64,000 bases of DNA. Origin: Planctomycetota bacterium. Its GTDB lineage: Bacteria; Planctomycetota; Brocadiia; Brocadiales; Brocadiaceae. The stretch is from NCBI GenBank assembly GCA_016235875.1, contig JACRII010000132.1, positions 1-64,000 of the forward strand, written 5' to 3'. Shown here one piece after another: positions 23,798 through 33,167 of this stretch. Numbering within the stretch: position 1 is the stretch's first letter; every line of letters begins with the position of its first letter. The notes beneath the pieces were generated by a model. That model ran no database searches, had not been told where the DNA came from, and worked only from the letters and a program-made list of their open reading frames with translations. Both the position numbers and the translations under genes were made by a program.

Positions 23798-24817
23798 ATG
23801 GATTCGTTGCACTTCTCACCTACAATAATAGTTTTCATGATGATACTTTTTTTTATCCTCCTCTTTGTTTCTGCTTTTTTTTCCCTATCTGAAACGGCTT
23901 TTTTTTCCCTTAATAAGACACGATTGGATTTCCTGATCAAGCAGAAAAGCAAAAAAGCCATCTCCATTTTTAACGTAATTAGTGAACCAGACAGGCTTCT
24001 CAGCACCATTCTTACAGGAAATAACATCGTCAACACAATAATATCCACGATAGGAACAACGATCGCAATATATTACTTACGCGAGTGGGGTGTGATTCTG
24101 GCCCCAATTATCGTTGCCCTTGTTTTACTTATGTTTGGCGAGACATTCCCGAAAGTATTAGCGACCCAATTTCCAGAACGGCTCTCGCTATTGATTGTTA
24201 AACCGTACGAGTGGATACGATGGACACTTTCCCCCATTGTTACATTGATTACGTATATCACCTATCTGGTCTTTAATTTATTTGGCATAAAAATCGAGTA
24301 TAAAAAAACAATCTTCACCCGAGAAGAAGTAAAGCATATCATCAAAGAAAGTGGAGAAACGGGCGTATTGGCTGACGGCGAACACAAGTTATTGCACAGG
24401 GTATTTGAACTGAATGATAAATTTGCTAAAGAGGTAATGGTAACTAGAGACAAGATTGTCGCTATAAATGCTGATATGGGACAGGATGACATAGTGCGAA
24501 TCATCACCGAAGAAGGTCATACACGATACCCCGTATACAGGCATAGCATTGATAACGTCATTGGGATCATTCATTCAAAAGCAATCATAAACATGCTGAT
24601 AAATAATCCCCTCTTCGTCCTCGAAGACCTCATGATGGAACCCTATTTTGTCCCGGAGGATAAAAGAATTAGCATGATACTCACGGAATTCCAGCAAAAA
24701 GGATTGCACGTAGCCATTGTCAAAGATACGCAAGGGGCTGTTTCAGGCCTTATACAGATAAAAGATATCCTGAAGGTCATTTTTGGAGAATTAACTGAAA
24801 AGACAATTCCTGATTAA
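23798..24817 (+). CDS. CNNM/CorC-type membrane protein (DUF21 plus CBS pair)
   Basis: 339 aa. An N-terminal DUF21 membrane domain with about four helices (about 10-165; SLSETAFFSLNKTRL is diagnostic) is followed by two CBS domains (about 205-335). The small C-terminal transporter-associated domain found in many relatives is missing. Family members are implicated in Mg2+/Co2+ transport or its control; the old 'hemolysin' label is not meaningful. Close spacing to the EIIA gene suggests one transcript. Confidence 0.88.
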   Translation: MDSLHFSPTIIVFMMILFFILLFVSAFFSLSETAFFSLNKTRLDFLIKQKSKKAISIFNVISEPDRLLSTILTGNNIVNTIISTIGTTIAIYYLREWGVILAPIIVALVLLMFGETFPKVLATQFPERLSLLIVKPYEWIRWTLSPIVTLITYITYLVFNLFGIKIEYKKTIFTREEVKHIIKESGETGVLADGEHKLLHRVFELNDKFAKEVMVTRDKIVAINADMGQDDIVRIITEEGHTRYPVYRHSIDNVIGIIHSKAIINMLINNPLFVLEDLMMEPYFVPEDKRISMILTEFQQKGLHVAIVKDTQGAVSGLIQIKDILKVIFGELTEKTIPD

Positions 24818-24864
24818 ATCACAATGAACGATAATGATAATTTTGTATCCTCTGCCTCGAATGA

Positions 24865-24996
24865 TTCGGAATCTGTACCGCGGGTGGTTTATCTCTGCCA
24901 AATGCCGACCACAACGGATCGGCGCTACATTTATTGTATAGGAATTTCAAACCGACCATCCGACCATGTAGTGGCAATTCATGAATTGCCACTACA
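24865..24996. repeat. Dispersed repeat plus perfect 30-base palindrome before the epimerase gene
   Basis: Bases 24865-24932 (TCGGAATCTGTACCGCGGG ... GATCGGCGCTACATTT) recur after the epimerase gene at 26168-26234. Bases 24967-24996 are a perfect palindrome (TGTAGTGGCAATTCA and its complement). Together they fill the 244-base spacer. Confidence 0.75.
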
Positions 24997-25061
24997 CTGT
25001 TAAAAGTCGTCGAAATCCTAATTTATATCGTTTACTATAGCAATAATCTAATCGGTTCATT

Positions 25062-26069
25062 ATGCCTATTTTTGTCACGGGGGGAACGGGTTTTTTAGGA
25101 AAACAACTTATAAAAGAGTTGAACTGTCTTGATGAAGATGTCCATCTCCTGGTCAGAAAAATTAACAATTTAAAGGAGATTGACAATAAACGACTAAAAA
25201 TATTTCCAGGAGATGTAACCAATATACGCACAATCAGAGAAGCCATCAAAGGATGCAAAATGGTATTTCATATGGCCTCGCTCGTAAAGGCTTGGGTGCG
25301 TGATCCAGCAGAATTTTACCGTGTTAATGTGGAAGGCCTTAAGAACGTTATGGAATGTGCCCTTGAAGAAGGTGTTACAAAATTTATATACACTTCTTCT
25401 TTTATGGCGATCGGCCCATCAAACGGTAAAATCAATACCGAGGAAACACAACACGACCCAGACCACTTACACAACCACTATGAACGGACAAAGTATATTG
25501 CCGATCTATTGACCGCTGAGTATCTAAATAAAGGATTGCCCGTAATTACGGTGTATCCCTGTGTAATTTATGGGCCAGGCGAAATTACTGAGGGAAATTT
25601 GATTGTCCGTATCATCCTGGATTTTTTGGGGCGAAAGATACCGGGAATCCTTGGCGATGGAAGCAAGTTGTGGAATTATGCATTTATTACAGACGTCGTA
25701 AAAGGCCATTTGCTGGCGATGGAAAAAGGCAAGGTTGGACAAAAGTATATTTTGGGGGGAGAAAATGTTTCAATGGAAAATTTTTTCAAATTTTTGGAAG
25801 CACTCAGTGGAGTAAAAGCCCCAAAAAGACACATACCATTCTGGATTGCAAAAATGTCCGCAAGATGCGATGAACTCATTGCCCGCGTATCCAAAAAAAC
25901 GCCAAAACATACACCCTCCACAATTGAAATCTATAAACACGACTGGGCATTCAGCTCGGAAAAGGCAGAACAGGAGTTGGGGTATACCCACATTCCTTTA
26001 AAAGAGGGTCTGGATCGTACCCTTGACTGGATATACAAAACTCCAGGCTACAAACCGCACAAAGACTAA
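25062..26069 (+). CDS. NAD(P)-dependent sugar epimerase/dehydratase (extended SDR)
   Basis: 335 aa. Rossmann motif TGGTGFLG (6-13) and active-site Y140-x3-K144 (HYERTK), typical of extended short-chain dehydrogenases such as dihydroflavonol-4-reductase-like and hopanoid-associated (HpnA-like) enzymes. The substrate cannot be read from sequence. No clear ribosome-binding site. The gene is bracketed by two copies of the same intergenic repeat (24865-24932 and 26168-26234). Confidence 0.88.
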   Translation: MPIFVTGGTGFLGKQLIKELNCLDEDVHLLVRKINNLKEIDNKRLKIFPGDVTNIRTIREAIKGCKMVFHMASLVKAWVRDPAEFYRVNVEGLKNVMECALEEGVTKFIYTSSFMAIGPSNGKINTEETQHDPDHLHNHYERTKYIADLLTAEYLNKGLPVITVYPCVIYGPGEITEGNLIVRIILDFLGRKIPGILGDGSKLWNYAFITDVVKGHLLAMEKGKVGQKYILGGENVSMENFFKFLEALSGVKAPKRHIPFWIAKMSARCDELIARVSKKTPKHTPSTIEIYKHDWAFSSEKAEQELGYTHIPLKEGLDRTLDWIYKTPGYKPHKD

Positions 26070-26098
26070 ATAACCACAACAAATAAATTCTCGTGGGC

Positions 26099-26234
26099 GG
26101 TTCAATCTTGTAGACTTCGTCGTGAGCGCTCAGTCGAACGATTGAACCAGCGAAAAACCTGAATGGATCGGAATCTGTGGCGCGGGGGGTTATCCCCCGC
26201 TCAATGCCGACCACAAGGGTCGGCGCTACATTTT
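26099..26234. repeat. Interrupted GGTTCAATC palindrome and second copy of the 24865 repeat
   Basis: GGTTCAATCTTGTA (26099-26112) and GATTGAACC (from 26140) are the two halves of the palindrome seen intact at 18005. They are split by a 27-base GACTTCGTCGTGAGCGCTC... unit (26113-26139). Bases 26168-26234 repeat the block at 24865-24932. Confidence 0.8.
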
Positions 26235-26276
26235 TGCTAAAAACGTCAAGATGTTTTTGTTAAGATACCAAAACCT

Positions 26277-27623
26277 ATGACAAGTGAAACGAAACGCAAG
26301 ATCGAACACATCGTACCGGTAGTATTCGTCCTCTTGCTCAGATATCTAAATGCCTGGCAGGCGCTCCTGTTTGCATTCGTGGGAATCATGTACGGACTTT
26401 TCTTATCAAAGATGCTTGTAAAGAGTGCGTTCCGGAAACATGAACGCGAAAAGGGATTTTCCTCTGGCAAACTCATTTACGGCGTAATGGTCTTTATACT
26501 CATTCTCCTCTTCTATAAAAAAATGTACATCGTGGCAGGGGCATGGGCTATTATGTCTCTTGGAGACGGTTGCTCCAACATCTTTGGAAAGGCTTACGGG
26601 AAAAGGAAACTCCCCTGGAATCCTGAGAAATCATGGATAGGCAGTGCTGCTTTTGTCTTCTTTGGCGGAGTGGGTGCAGCCATTCTCATGTGGTGGGTAA
26701 ATCAGGGTCATGCCTTTACTCAAGCCACACTGGGGCAAATGCAAACACCATTAATATGGTCTTACTTTTTTATCTCTGCGTTTTCAGCGGCTTTTTTAGC
26801 AGCAGGAGTAGAATCACTACCCTTAAAGATAAATGACAATATTACTGTACCACTAACGGCTGGTCTGTTCCTGTATGCGACCACAATTATTAACTGGGAA
26901 CATCTTAACAATGCGCATAGCATCATCGGTGCATTAGGCGTTAATATTTCATTTGGCTTACTTGCTTACTATTTAAAGACAGTAAGCAAATCCGGTTTAA
27001 TCGGCGGAGTTATCGTTGGCACGATAATATATCTTTGCCTGGGAATAGGCGGTTTTTTAATCCTCTTTACATTTTTTACACTTGGCAGTTGGTCATCCAA
27101 ACACAAATACAAATGGAAGGCATCACATGGAGTTGCGCAGGAAAACAAGGGAAGGCGCGGGGTAAAACATGCAGTCGCCAAAGGTGGAGTAGGGCTTATA
27201 ATGGCTATTATGGCTTTATTAACCGATATTCCTGAAGTCTTCAAGATCGCATTTGTAGCAGCCTTCGCCACGGCCACCTTCGATACAATCTCCAGTGAAT
27301 TAGGGCAAATCTACGGGAAAAAACCTATTCTTATTACCACAATGAAATCCGTGCCTGTGGGAACGGATGGGGCAATATCTATCGAAGGCACCATTTTGGG
27401 AGTCTCGTCTGCCGCACTCATTGGCGCTGAAGCTTATGTATTGCAATTAATCAGTCTTTCGTCGATAATAATTGTAGTGATTGCTGCATTTATTGGAACA
27501 ACGGTTGAGAGTGTCTTGGGGGCAACCATCGAACGGCGGAAATGGGTGAGTAACGAAGTTATTAATTTTATTAATATCTCCACAGGCGCAGGGGTATCAA
27601 TGCTCATGGTAAAGATTCTGTAA
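26277..27623 (+). CDS. Two-domain membrane protein: prenol-kinase-like (VTE5/dolichol-kinase) plus DUF92 (VTE6-like)
   Basis: 448 aa, about 12 membrane helices. The N-terminal ~190 residues carry the CTP-dependent lipid-kinase pattern (RKIEHIVPVVFVLLLRYL near the start, SLGDGCSNIFGKAYGKRKLPWNPEKSWIGS around 90-125). The C-terminal ~240 residues are a DUF92 domain (GLIGGVIVGTIIYL, ATATFDTISSELGQ, VPVGTDGAIS). In plants and cyanobacteria VTE5 phosphorylates phytol and the DUF92 protein VTE6 phosphorylates phytyl phosphate. One polypeptide with both suggests two-step activation of a prenol to its diphosphate (inference). The start has no strong ribosome-binding site. Confidence 0.82.
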   Translation: MTSETKRKIEHIVPVVFVLLLRYLNAWQALLFAFVGIMYGLFLSKMLVKSAFRKHEREKGFSSGKLIYGVMVFILILLFYKKMYIVAGAWAIMSLGDGCSNIFGKAYGKRKLPWNPEKSWIGSAAFVFFGGVGAAILMWWVNQGHAFTQATLGQMQTPLIWSYFFISAFSAAFLAAGVESLPLKINDNITVPLTAGLFLYATTIINWEHLNNAHSIIGALGVNISFGLLAYYLKTVSKSGLIGGVIVGTIIYLCLGIGGFLILFTFFTLGSWSSKHKYKWKASHGVAQENKGRRGVKHAVAKGGVGLIMAIMALLTDIPEVFKIAFVAAFATATFDTISSELGQIYGKKPILITTMKSVPVGTDGAISIEGTILGVSSAALIGAEAYVLQLISLSSIIIVVIAAFIGTTVESVLGATIERRKWVSNEVINFINISTGAGVSMLMVKIL

Positions 27624-27725
27624 TAATGCCGTAACGCGACTTTTAAGTCGCCTATTTCCGTTGATTATCTTTTTAATCGCTTCGGGCGAGATAAATCTCG
27701 CGCTACAATTACATAACATTGAATT

Positions 27726-28937
27726 ATGGAACTACCTGTACTATCACTAAAAGCAAGACGAAACTCCCTCCATCCCTGGATATTCAACCGGATGATCCGT
27801 CATCCCCAAAAAAAATTAAAACCGGGGACATTGGTAGAGGTGATCTCTAAAGAAGGCGATTTTATTGGCAGAGGCATTTACAATTTTAACAGCAATATCG
27901 GCATCCGCCTGCTTACCGAAAATATTTCAGAATTACTAAACCAGGAGTTCTTCTTTAAAAAACTTGAACAGGCAAAGGCCCTTCGTGAAGAAATCCTGCA
28001 CATTCACAAGACCGCAAACTGTTATCGTCTCGTTCATGGGGAAGCAGATGGATTATCGGGATTAATTATAGATAAGTTTGCTGACGTATTTGTCGTGGAG
28101 CCATACTCAGCCGGATATATAGAAACGATGAATTGGATTGTGTCGTCTTTGCAGTCCCTATATCCTGGAAGCCGAATCGTCGTTCGCCCTGACGAACGAA
28201 CAGCCGCTAAGGAAGGAGTAGATTTTTCAACTATAGCGAGACATTATTCATTCCTTGACTCCCTGGAAATTAAAGAAAATTATTTGAGGATGAAGGTGAA
28301 CCTCAAGACAGGCCACAAGACTGGATTTTTTCTCGATCAGCGCGAGAACCGCCTGACCCTGTCGCAGTACTGCCATAACAAGGAAGTTCTCGACTGTTTT
28401 TGCTACACAGGCGGATTTGCCATTTCTGCAATGCTTGCCGGTGCACGGTCGGCCACAGGAATCGATCTGGATGAAGATGCATTGGAAACGGCGCAGGAGA
28501 ATGCTCGCTTAAATTCTGTAAAAGTAACGTTTCAACACGTCAATGTATTTGACCACCTGCGCATGATGACGGGCAAGGGTATGCAGGCGGACATCGTGAT
28601 CCTCGACCCTGCCAAACTCGCCGGTTGTACTGAAGAAATCAAGCGTGCACATCGGACATACGGTGATATCAACAGGCTCGGCATGCAGGTCGTCAGACCC
28701 GGCGGCATCCTGCTGACGTGTTCCTGCTCTGGCCTGGTCTCTGAGAGTGATTTTCTTTCCATCCTGACCCGTTCCTCCGCAGAGGCCGGGGTTGTGCTCC
28801 AGATCTTCAAGATCACCGGGGCCGCATCGGATCACCCCTTTTCTACCGTCTTCCACGAAGGCCGATACCTCAAGGCCGTCTTTGCAAGGGTTTTCCCTTT
28901 TACAAAAAAGAAAAGACTTTTTATTACAGAATTATAA
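27726..28937 (+). CDS. rlmI: RlmI-type 23S rRNA (cytosine-5) methyltransferase
   Basis: 403 aa. An N-terminal PUA domain (about 1-80) precedes a class I SAM methyltransferase domain with VLDCFCYTGGFAI (SAM-binding motif I), GIDLDEDAL and ILDPAKLAG, where relatives usually have DPPK/DPPxF. RlmI/YccW methylates C1962 of 23S rRNA in E. coli; specificity here is assumed by family. The end overlaps the tail of the convergent sugar-transferase gene by 6 bases. Confidence 0.88.
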   Translation: MELPVLSLKARRNSLHPWIFNRMIRHPQKKLKPGTLVEVISKEGDFIGRGIYNFNSNIGIRLLTENISELLNQEFFFKKLEQAKALREEILHIHKTANCYRLVHGEADGLSGLIIDKFADVFVVEPYSAGYIETMNWIVSSLQSLYPGSRIVVRPDERTAAKEGVDFSTIARHYSFLDSLEIKENYLRMKVNLKTGHKTGFFLDQRENRLTLSQYCHNKEVLDCFCYTGGFAISAMLAGARSATGIDLDEDALETAQENARLNSVKVTFQHVNVFDHLRMMTGKGMQADIVILDPAKLAGCTEEIKRAHRTYGDINRLGMQVVRPGGILLTCSCSGLVSESDFLSILTRSSAEAGVVLQIFKITGAASDHPFSTVFHEGRYLKAVFARVFPFTKKKRLFITEL

Positions 28938-29522
28938 ACCTTTATTACATAAAACTGTAGTTATTGTTAAGAAAAGGATTTTTAAATCCATAAATAACGA
29001 CCTTTTCTGAACATATTCAGTGTCATATGTTATCCAATCACTGAATTTACCGCTGTCTCTCCCCATTATTTGCCACAGGCCGGTCATCCCTGGCCTGACC
29101 GAAAGCCTGATCTCTCTCCAAATATCATTACCAACCATTTCCTCGTCTGCCAGAGGTCTTGGTCCTACAAGACTCATCTCGCCTTTCAAGATATTCAGTA
29201 ATTGAGGTAATTCGTCAAGACTCAACTTCCTCAAAATCCTTCCTAACCGTGTAATTCTGGGGTCGGTTTTCAACTTAAACATAGGACCATCCATCTCATT
29301 TTTGAGTCTTTTCTTTAAGGTCTCAGCATCTTTAACCATTGTTCTGAATTTATACATAAAGAACTCTTTTCTATTCCTACCGCACCGTTTCTGCAAAAAG
29401 AAAACAGGTCCTTTGCTGTCTATTTTTATCAAAATGGCCATGATGAAAAATAACGGTATAGAAATTACAAGAAGGAGAAAACTACACAGAATATCCAGTA
29501 ACCTTTTCAAATAATCTTCCAT
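28932..29522 (-). CDS. Polyprenyl-phosphate sugar-1-phosphate transferase (WcaJ/PglC-like)
   Basis: 196 aa, the short monotopic form of bacterial sugar transferases. One N-terminal hydrophobic helix (about 8-32) precedes the catalytic domain, with KIDSKGPVFFLQKRCGRN, FRTM, the RLGRILRKLSLDELPQL motif, GPRPL and RPGMTGLWQ. It adds the first sugar phosphate to undecaprenyl phosphate, starting polysaccharide synthesis. It is the only clearly intact gene on the - strand and fits as initiator for the wzx/wzy locus downstream. Confidence 0.93.
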   Translation of the reverse strand: MEDYLKRLLDILCSFLLLVISIPLFFIMAILIKIDSKGPVFFLQKRCGRNRKEFFMYKFRTMVKDAETLKKRLKNEMDGPMFKLKTDPRITRLGRILRKLSLDELPQLLNILKGEMSLVGPRPLADEEMVGNDIWREIRLSVRPGMTGLWQIMGRDSGKFSDWITYDTEYVQKRSLFMDLKILFLTITTVLCNKGL

Positions 29523-30010
29523 TTAAAAAGCTTTATCTCCGATTAAACTTTACAAACTTGTCCTCGTAAAAACGGGGATAAATTAAGGTTTAGAGGCAAG
29601 AAGTCAGAAGCAAGATGCAAGACTTCTGGCTTCTGACTTCTTGCCTCTTGCATACTGCCTCTTGTTTTTTATTGTTCTGAGGCTTCGCTTTACTACTTTT
29701 TACCATAAATAAGGGTGTTTATCAAGAACTTGTTAGTTTCCTAAGTTTAAAATGCATATATACGGAAAAAGAATAGAGCAAATCCTGAGAAATTTTGTCA
29801 TCAGTCTCTTCCGCTGGCTCTGCAGTATTAACATTGCTCATACTCCGAGAGATTTGATATAAGAGGATAAGTAATATTAATTGACCTGTTTTTATTTATA
29901 TGGTAATATTTTGAGTTAATAGTTTATTTTTTCTTACAATCGGTACAGATAATTAATATACATCTCGTATCGTATCTTGAAATATCACAGCAAAAACCAA
30001 GGGCTATACT
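29523..30010. repeat. Non-coding spacer with a long palindrome
   Basis: Bases 29593-29610 (GAGGCAAGAAGTCAGAAG) pair perfectly with 29630-29647. Further 'CTCTTGC' words and TTCTGAGGCTTCGC follow to 29700, an inverted relative of 12046-12140. Bases 29752-29862 form a 36-codon frame with no family match and no ribosome-binding site, possibly a remnant. The rest is A/T-rich and may hold promoters for the divergent genes. Confidence 0.6.
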
Positions 30011-31498
30011 TTGACACTCGTTGAGATACTGGAAAAAAATGCCAAAGAGATACCTGAAAAAGCGGCTATTATCTTTCACGATTCCAGAATAAATTATAAA
30101 GAACTCAATGAAACAGTAAATAGATTGGCAAATGGGCTAGTGGAGATGGGTTTTCATACAGGAGATAGGGTTGGCTTAATGCTGCCAAGGATCCCTGAAC
30201 TCATCATCAGCTTCCTTGCGGTCGCAAAAACCTGCGGAATAGCAGCGCCAATCAATTTTGAACTTACTGGTGAAGATATTAATACGATCTTACATAGTAT
30301 TTCTCCCCGGTACCTTATTGTTCACAGTCTATTTATAGACCTGCTTCCCCCCGATTCACAAATACCCATTATAGCAGTTGGAGATTCTTGCAGAAAATGT
30401 ATACCATGGAATGACGTAATAAAGAAGGGGAAAACGAATAACCTCAAATTTGATATTCGGGATGATGATATTGTTTATCTTAATTATACTTCTGGTTCTA
30501 CCGGCAGTTCCAAAGGCGCCGTAACGACAAACTCTAATATACACTGGAATACTATCGCTTCAGTAGACGCGCTTGGATTGAAAAGCAATGACATACATCT
30601 CTGTATGTTTGCGCCGTTTGCCCATCCCCATGAGATATTTGCCCGCCCTCTCTACCTGGGTGGGACAACAGTTATGGTTGATAAGATATATCCCAAATCC
30701 ATTGCGGAGGCTATATCCAATCACAAAGTAACCTGTATGATGGGACTTGCTCCCGTGTATGAAAACCTGCTGGAAATGCTTGAACACAATACTTATGATC
30801 TTAGTTCTTTAAGGATACCGGAGAGCGGGGGTATGTATACACGCAGTGAGCTCATCGAGAGATTCAGGCAAAAGTTGGGCACCACGATTATTCCGGTCTG
30901 GGGCAGTACAGAGACTACAGGAATTGCCCTTGCAAACCGGCCTGGTGAACCTATACTACAAGGTTCTGTAGGAAAACCTTGCGCCTCATACGAAGTTAAA
31001 ATCGTTGATGAAAATAATGAAGAACTCCCAGCCGGAGAGATTGGAGAAATGATATTTAAGGGACCTGCCGTAGTTAAAGGTTATTACAATGATGAGGCAA
31101 ATGGTCAAACATGTTTTAAAAACGGCTGGTACTATAGCGGCGACCTGGGAATAAAGGACGCGGAAGGCAACTTCCATCTTATAGAAAGAAAGTCAGGGAT
31201 GATGAAAGTCGCAGGACTGAAGGTTTATCCTCAGGAGATTGAACGGGTATTAATGGACCATCCAGACATCAAAGAGGTAGCTGTCATTTCTGTAAGGGAC
31301 AGATTGAGAGGGGAAATTCCAAAAGCTGTTATAGTCACCAGGAAAGGAAGGACTCTGACAGAAAAAGACGTTCTGGTATTTTGCAGAGAGCGGTTAGCCC
31401 ATTATAAACATCCCAAGATAGTTGAAATCAGAGAATCACTGCCTAAGATTGGAAGTGGGAAAATAAACAAGAAGGTATTGCAAATGGAGCACGCATGA
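30011..31498 (+). CDS. Acyl-CoA synthetase / AMP-ligase (class I adenylate-forming)
   Basis: 495 aa, with TTG as apparent start; no ATG lies nearby, so the start is uncertain. Signature motifs are all present: YTSGSTGSSKG (about 159-169), WGSTETTG, YSGDLG, ERKSGMMKVAGLKVYP and the C-terminal lysine in GSGKINK. The enzyme activates a carboxylic acid as acyl-AMP and transfers it to CoA or a carrier; the chain length cannot be predicted. The stop overlaps the alcohol dehydrogenase start (ATGA), so the two act as a unit. Confidence 0.93.
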   Translation: MTLVEILEKNAKEIPEKAAIIFHDSRINYKELNETVNRLANGLVEMGFHTGDRVGLMLPRIPELIISFLAVAKTCGIAAPINFELTGEDINTILHSISPRYLIVHSLFIDLLPPDSQIPIIAVGDSCRKCIPWNDVIKKGKTNNLKFDIRDDDIVYLNYTSGSTGSSKGAVTTNSNIHWNTIASVDALGLKSNDIHLCMFAPFAHPHEIFARPLYLGGTTVMVDKIYPKSIAEAISNHKVTCMMGLAPVYENLLEMLEHNTYDLSSLRIPESGGMYTRSELIERFRQKLGTTIIPVWGSTETTGIALANRPGEPILQGSVGKPCASYEVKIVDENNEELPAGEIGEMIFKGPAVVKGYYNDEANGQTCFKNGWYYSGDLGIKDAEGNFHLIERKSGMMKVAGLKVYPQEIERVLMDHPDIKEVAVISVRDRLRGEIPKAVIVTRKGRTLTEKDVLVFCRERLAHYKHPKIVEIRESLPKIGSGKINKKVLQMEHA

Positions 31499-32655
31499 AG
31501 GCACTGGTTGTTAATGCAGAATGGCGACCCAAAAAAAATTACAGCATAGGCGAAGAGGAAATATTAAAAAAGAGGGCCATTATTGGAAGCCAGGTATGGA
31601 AAAATACAACATTTGAGATAAAAGACATCCCTACGCCAAATCCAAACAGTGATGAAATCCTTATAAAAGTTAAATCATGTGGCATTTGCGGCTCCGATAC
31701 CCACCTATATGAAACAGATGAAGAGGGGTATATAATTTTTTCGGGTTTAACGAAATTACCGTGTATTATAGGCCATGAGTTCTCTGGAATAGTTGAAAAA
31801 GCAGGAAGCAACGTAAGAGAATTTAAAAAAGGCGATAAGGTTGCTGTAGAAAGCATTATGTGGTGCGGCAGGTGTCAGTCGTGCAGGAGTGGATTTCCCA
31901 ACCAGTGCAAATATATAGAATTAATGGGATTGAGCGCTGACGGCGCTTTTGCTGAATATGTCACGGTAAGTGAACGATATTGCTGGAAGATCAACGATTT
32001 AATGCATGTATATCCTGAGGAGGACGTTTTTGATATTGGGGCTCTTATTGAACCGGTGGGTTGTGCTTACAATGGAATTTTTGTTGTGGGTGGTGGATTC
32101 AACCCCGGTGCTATAGTAGTAGTCTACGGCACAGGACCTATAGGACTTGGAGCTGTAGCCCTTTCCAGAATCGCAGGTGCAAGCCAAATTATAGCATTCG
32201 ATGTAATTGATGAAAGAGTGAAAATAGCCAAAGATATGGGAGCCGATCATGTTTTTAATATAAACAAACTCGATGGATGGAGTCCGGCAGACAAAGTAGT
32301 GGAACTTACTAAAGGTGGCGGGGCAGATATCCAGGTGGAGGCCGCCGGCGCCGCGAATAAGACAATCCCTGAGATGGAAAGGTCGATGGCTATTAATGGA
32401 AAAATAATTTATTTAGGCAGGGCAGCAACCTCTGCGACAATGCATCTCGATACGCTTGTATCAGGTGCCAGTAAAATTATCGGTGCGAGGGGGCATTCCG
32501 GTTATGGCATATTTCCTTCCATTATCAAACTTATTGCCGCCGGTAAACTCAATCTTGGGAAGATGATTACAGCAAGATATCCGTTTGAATCCGTCTTGGA
32601 TGCTATTAAGGCTTCCTCTAAAAGATCAGACGCCAAAATTCTTGTAAAGATGTAA
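31495..32655 (+). CDS. Zinc-dependent medium-chain alcohol dehydrogenase
   Basis: 386 aa. The catalytic zinc region is CGICGSDTHLY ... GHEF, the structural zinc site is CGRCQSCRSGFPNQC, and the Rossmann motif is YGTGPIGLGAV. It resembles sorbitol, threonine or polyol dehydrogenases. A ~30-residue N-terminal extension precedes the usual GroES-like start. It is coupled by a 4-base overlap to the AMP-ligase gene, so oxidation or reduction of a polyol or acyl-derived substrate in the same pathway is likely. Confidence 0.9.
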   Translation: MKALVVNAEWRPKKNYSIGEEEILKKRAIIGSQVWKNTTFEIKDIPTPNPNSDEILIKVKSCGICGSDTHLYETDEEGYIIFSGLTKLPCIIGHEFSGIVEKAGSNVREFKKGDKVAVESIMWCGRCQSCRSGFPNQCKYIELMGLSADGAFAEYVTVSERYCWKINDLMHVYPEEDVFDIGALIEPVGCAYNGIFVVGGGFNPGAIVVVYGTGPIGLGAVALSRIAGASQIIAFDVIDERVKIAKDMGADHVFNINKLDGWSPADKVVELTKGGGADIQVEAAGAANKTIPEMERSMAINGKIIYLGRAATSATMHLDTLVSGASKIIGARGHSGYGIFPSIIKLIAAGKLNLGKMITARYPFESVLDAIKASSKRSDAKILVKM

Positions 32656-33167
32656 AGTCACGCTGTTTAAGATATGCGGAGATCGTCCTTAACCAACAGA
32701 GGTTGTATTGGGATAGTTCCTTACTAAAAGAGTTTTTACCTTTTCGGCAAAAATATTTTTTACTATGTCTCAAATTCCACTATTGGTAAGACTATGAAGC
32801 GTTTTTTAACCTTGTCCAACTTTTTGAACTTTTTGACATATTCAGGTTAAATACTAGCGAGGAAAAGCCTCAAGCCGATGAAATGAACATTTCGAACTTG
32901 ACTCATTTGTAAAGATAAATTGCGTATAAAGTATTTAATACATTGTACTAACCAGAACGAGTATGAGAATAAATATAACGCGAAAGTAGCGTTTTGGTAT
33001 TGAGCGTAACACAAAAGAAAAAAACTCTTTCGACTTGTTCGGATAGAATAAGTACAAGTAAATTTTTCTTCTCCAAGGGTATCCTGTGTTAAAGTTCGCT
33101 TTTTCAACACATGTGAGGCCGAAACAGACAGGGCAGTACGGTATCAATATGCATTATAGGGGATAGC
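32656..33167. other. Gene-free spacer of about 510 bases
   Basis: I see no convincing gene. Two overlapping - strand frames (within 32847-33147) lack family matches and ribosome-binding sites. Bases about 32850-32885 (CTAGCGAGGAAAAGCCTCAAG) are a worn copy of the repeat at 12046. The rest is A/T-rich. Confidence 0.5.

Noticed and set aside
32847-33147. Two - strand frames in the spacer before the first acyltransferase
   Set aside because: Overlapping, no ribosome-binding site and no recognisable family; more likely chance.
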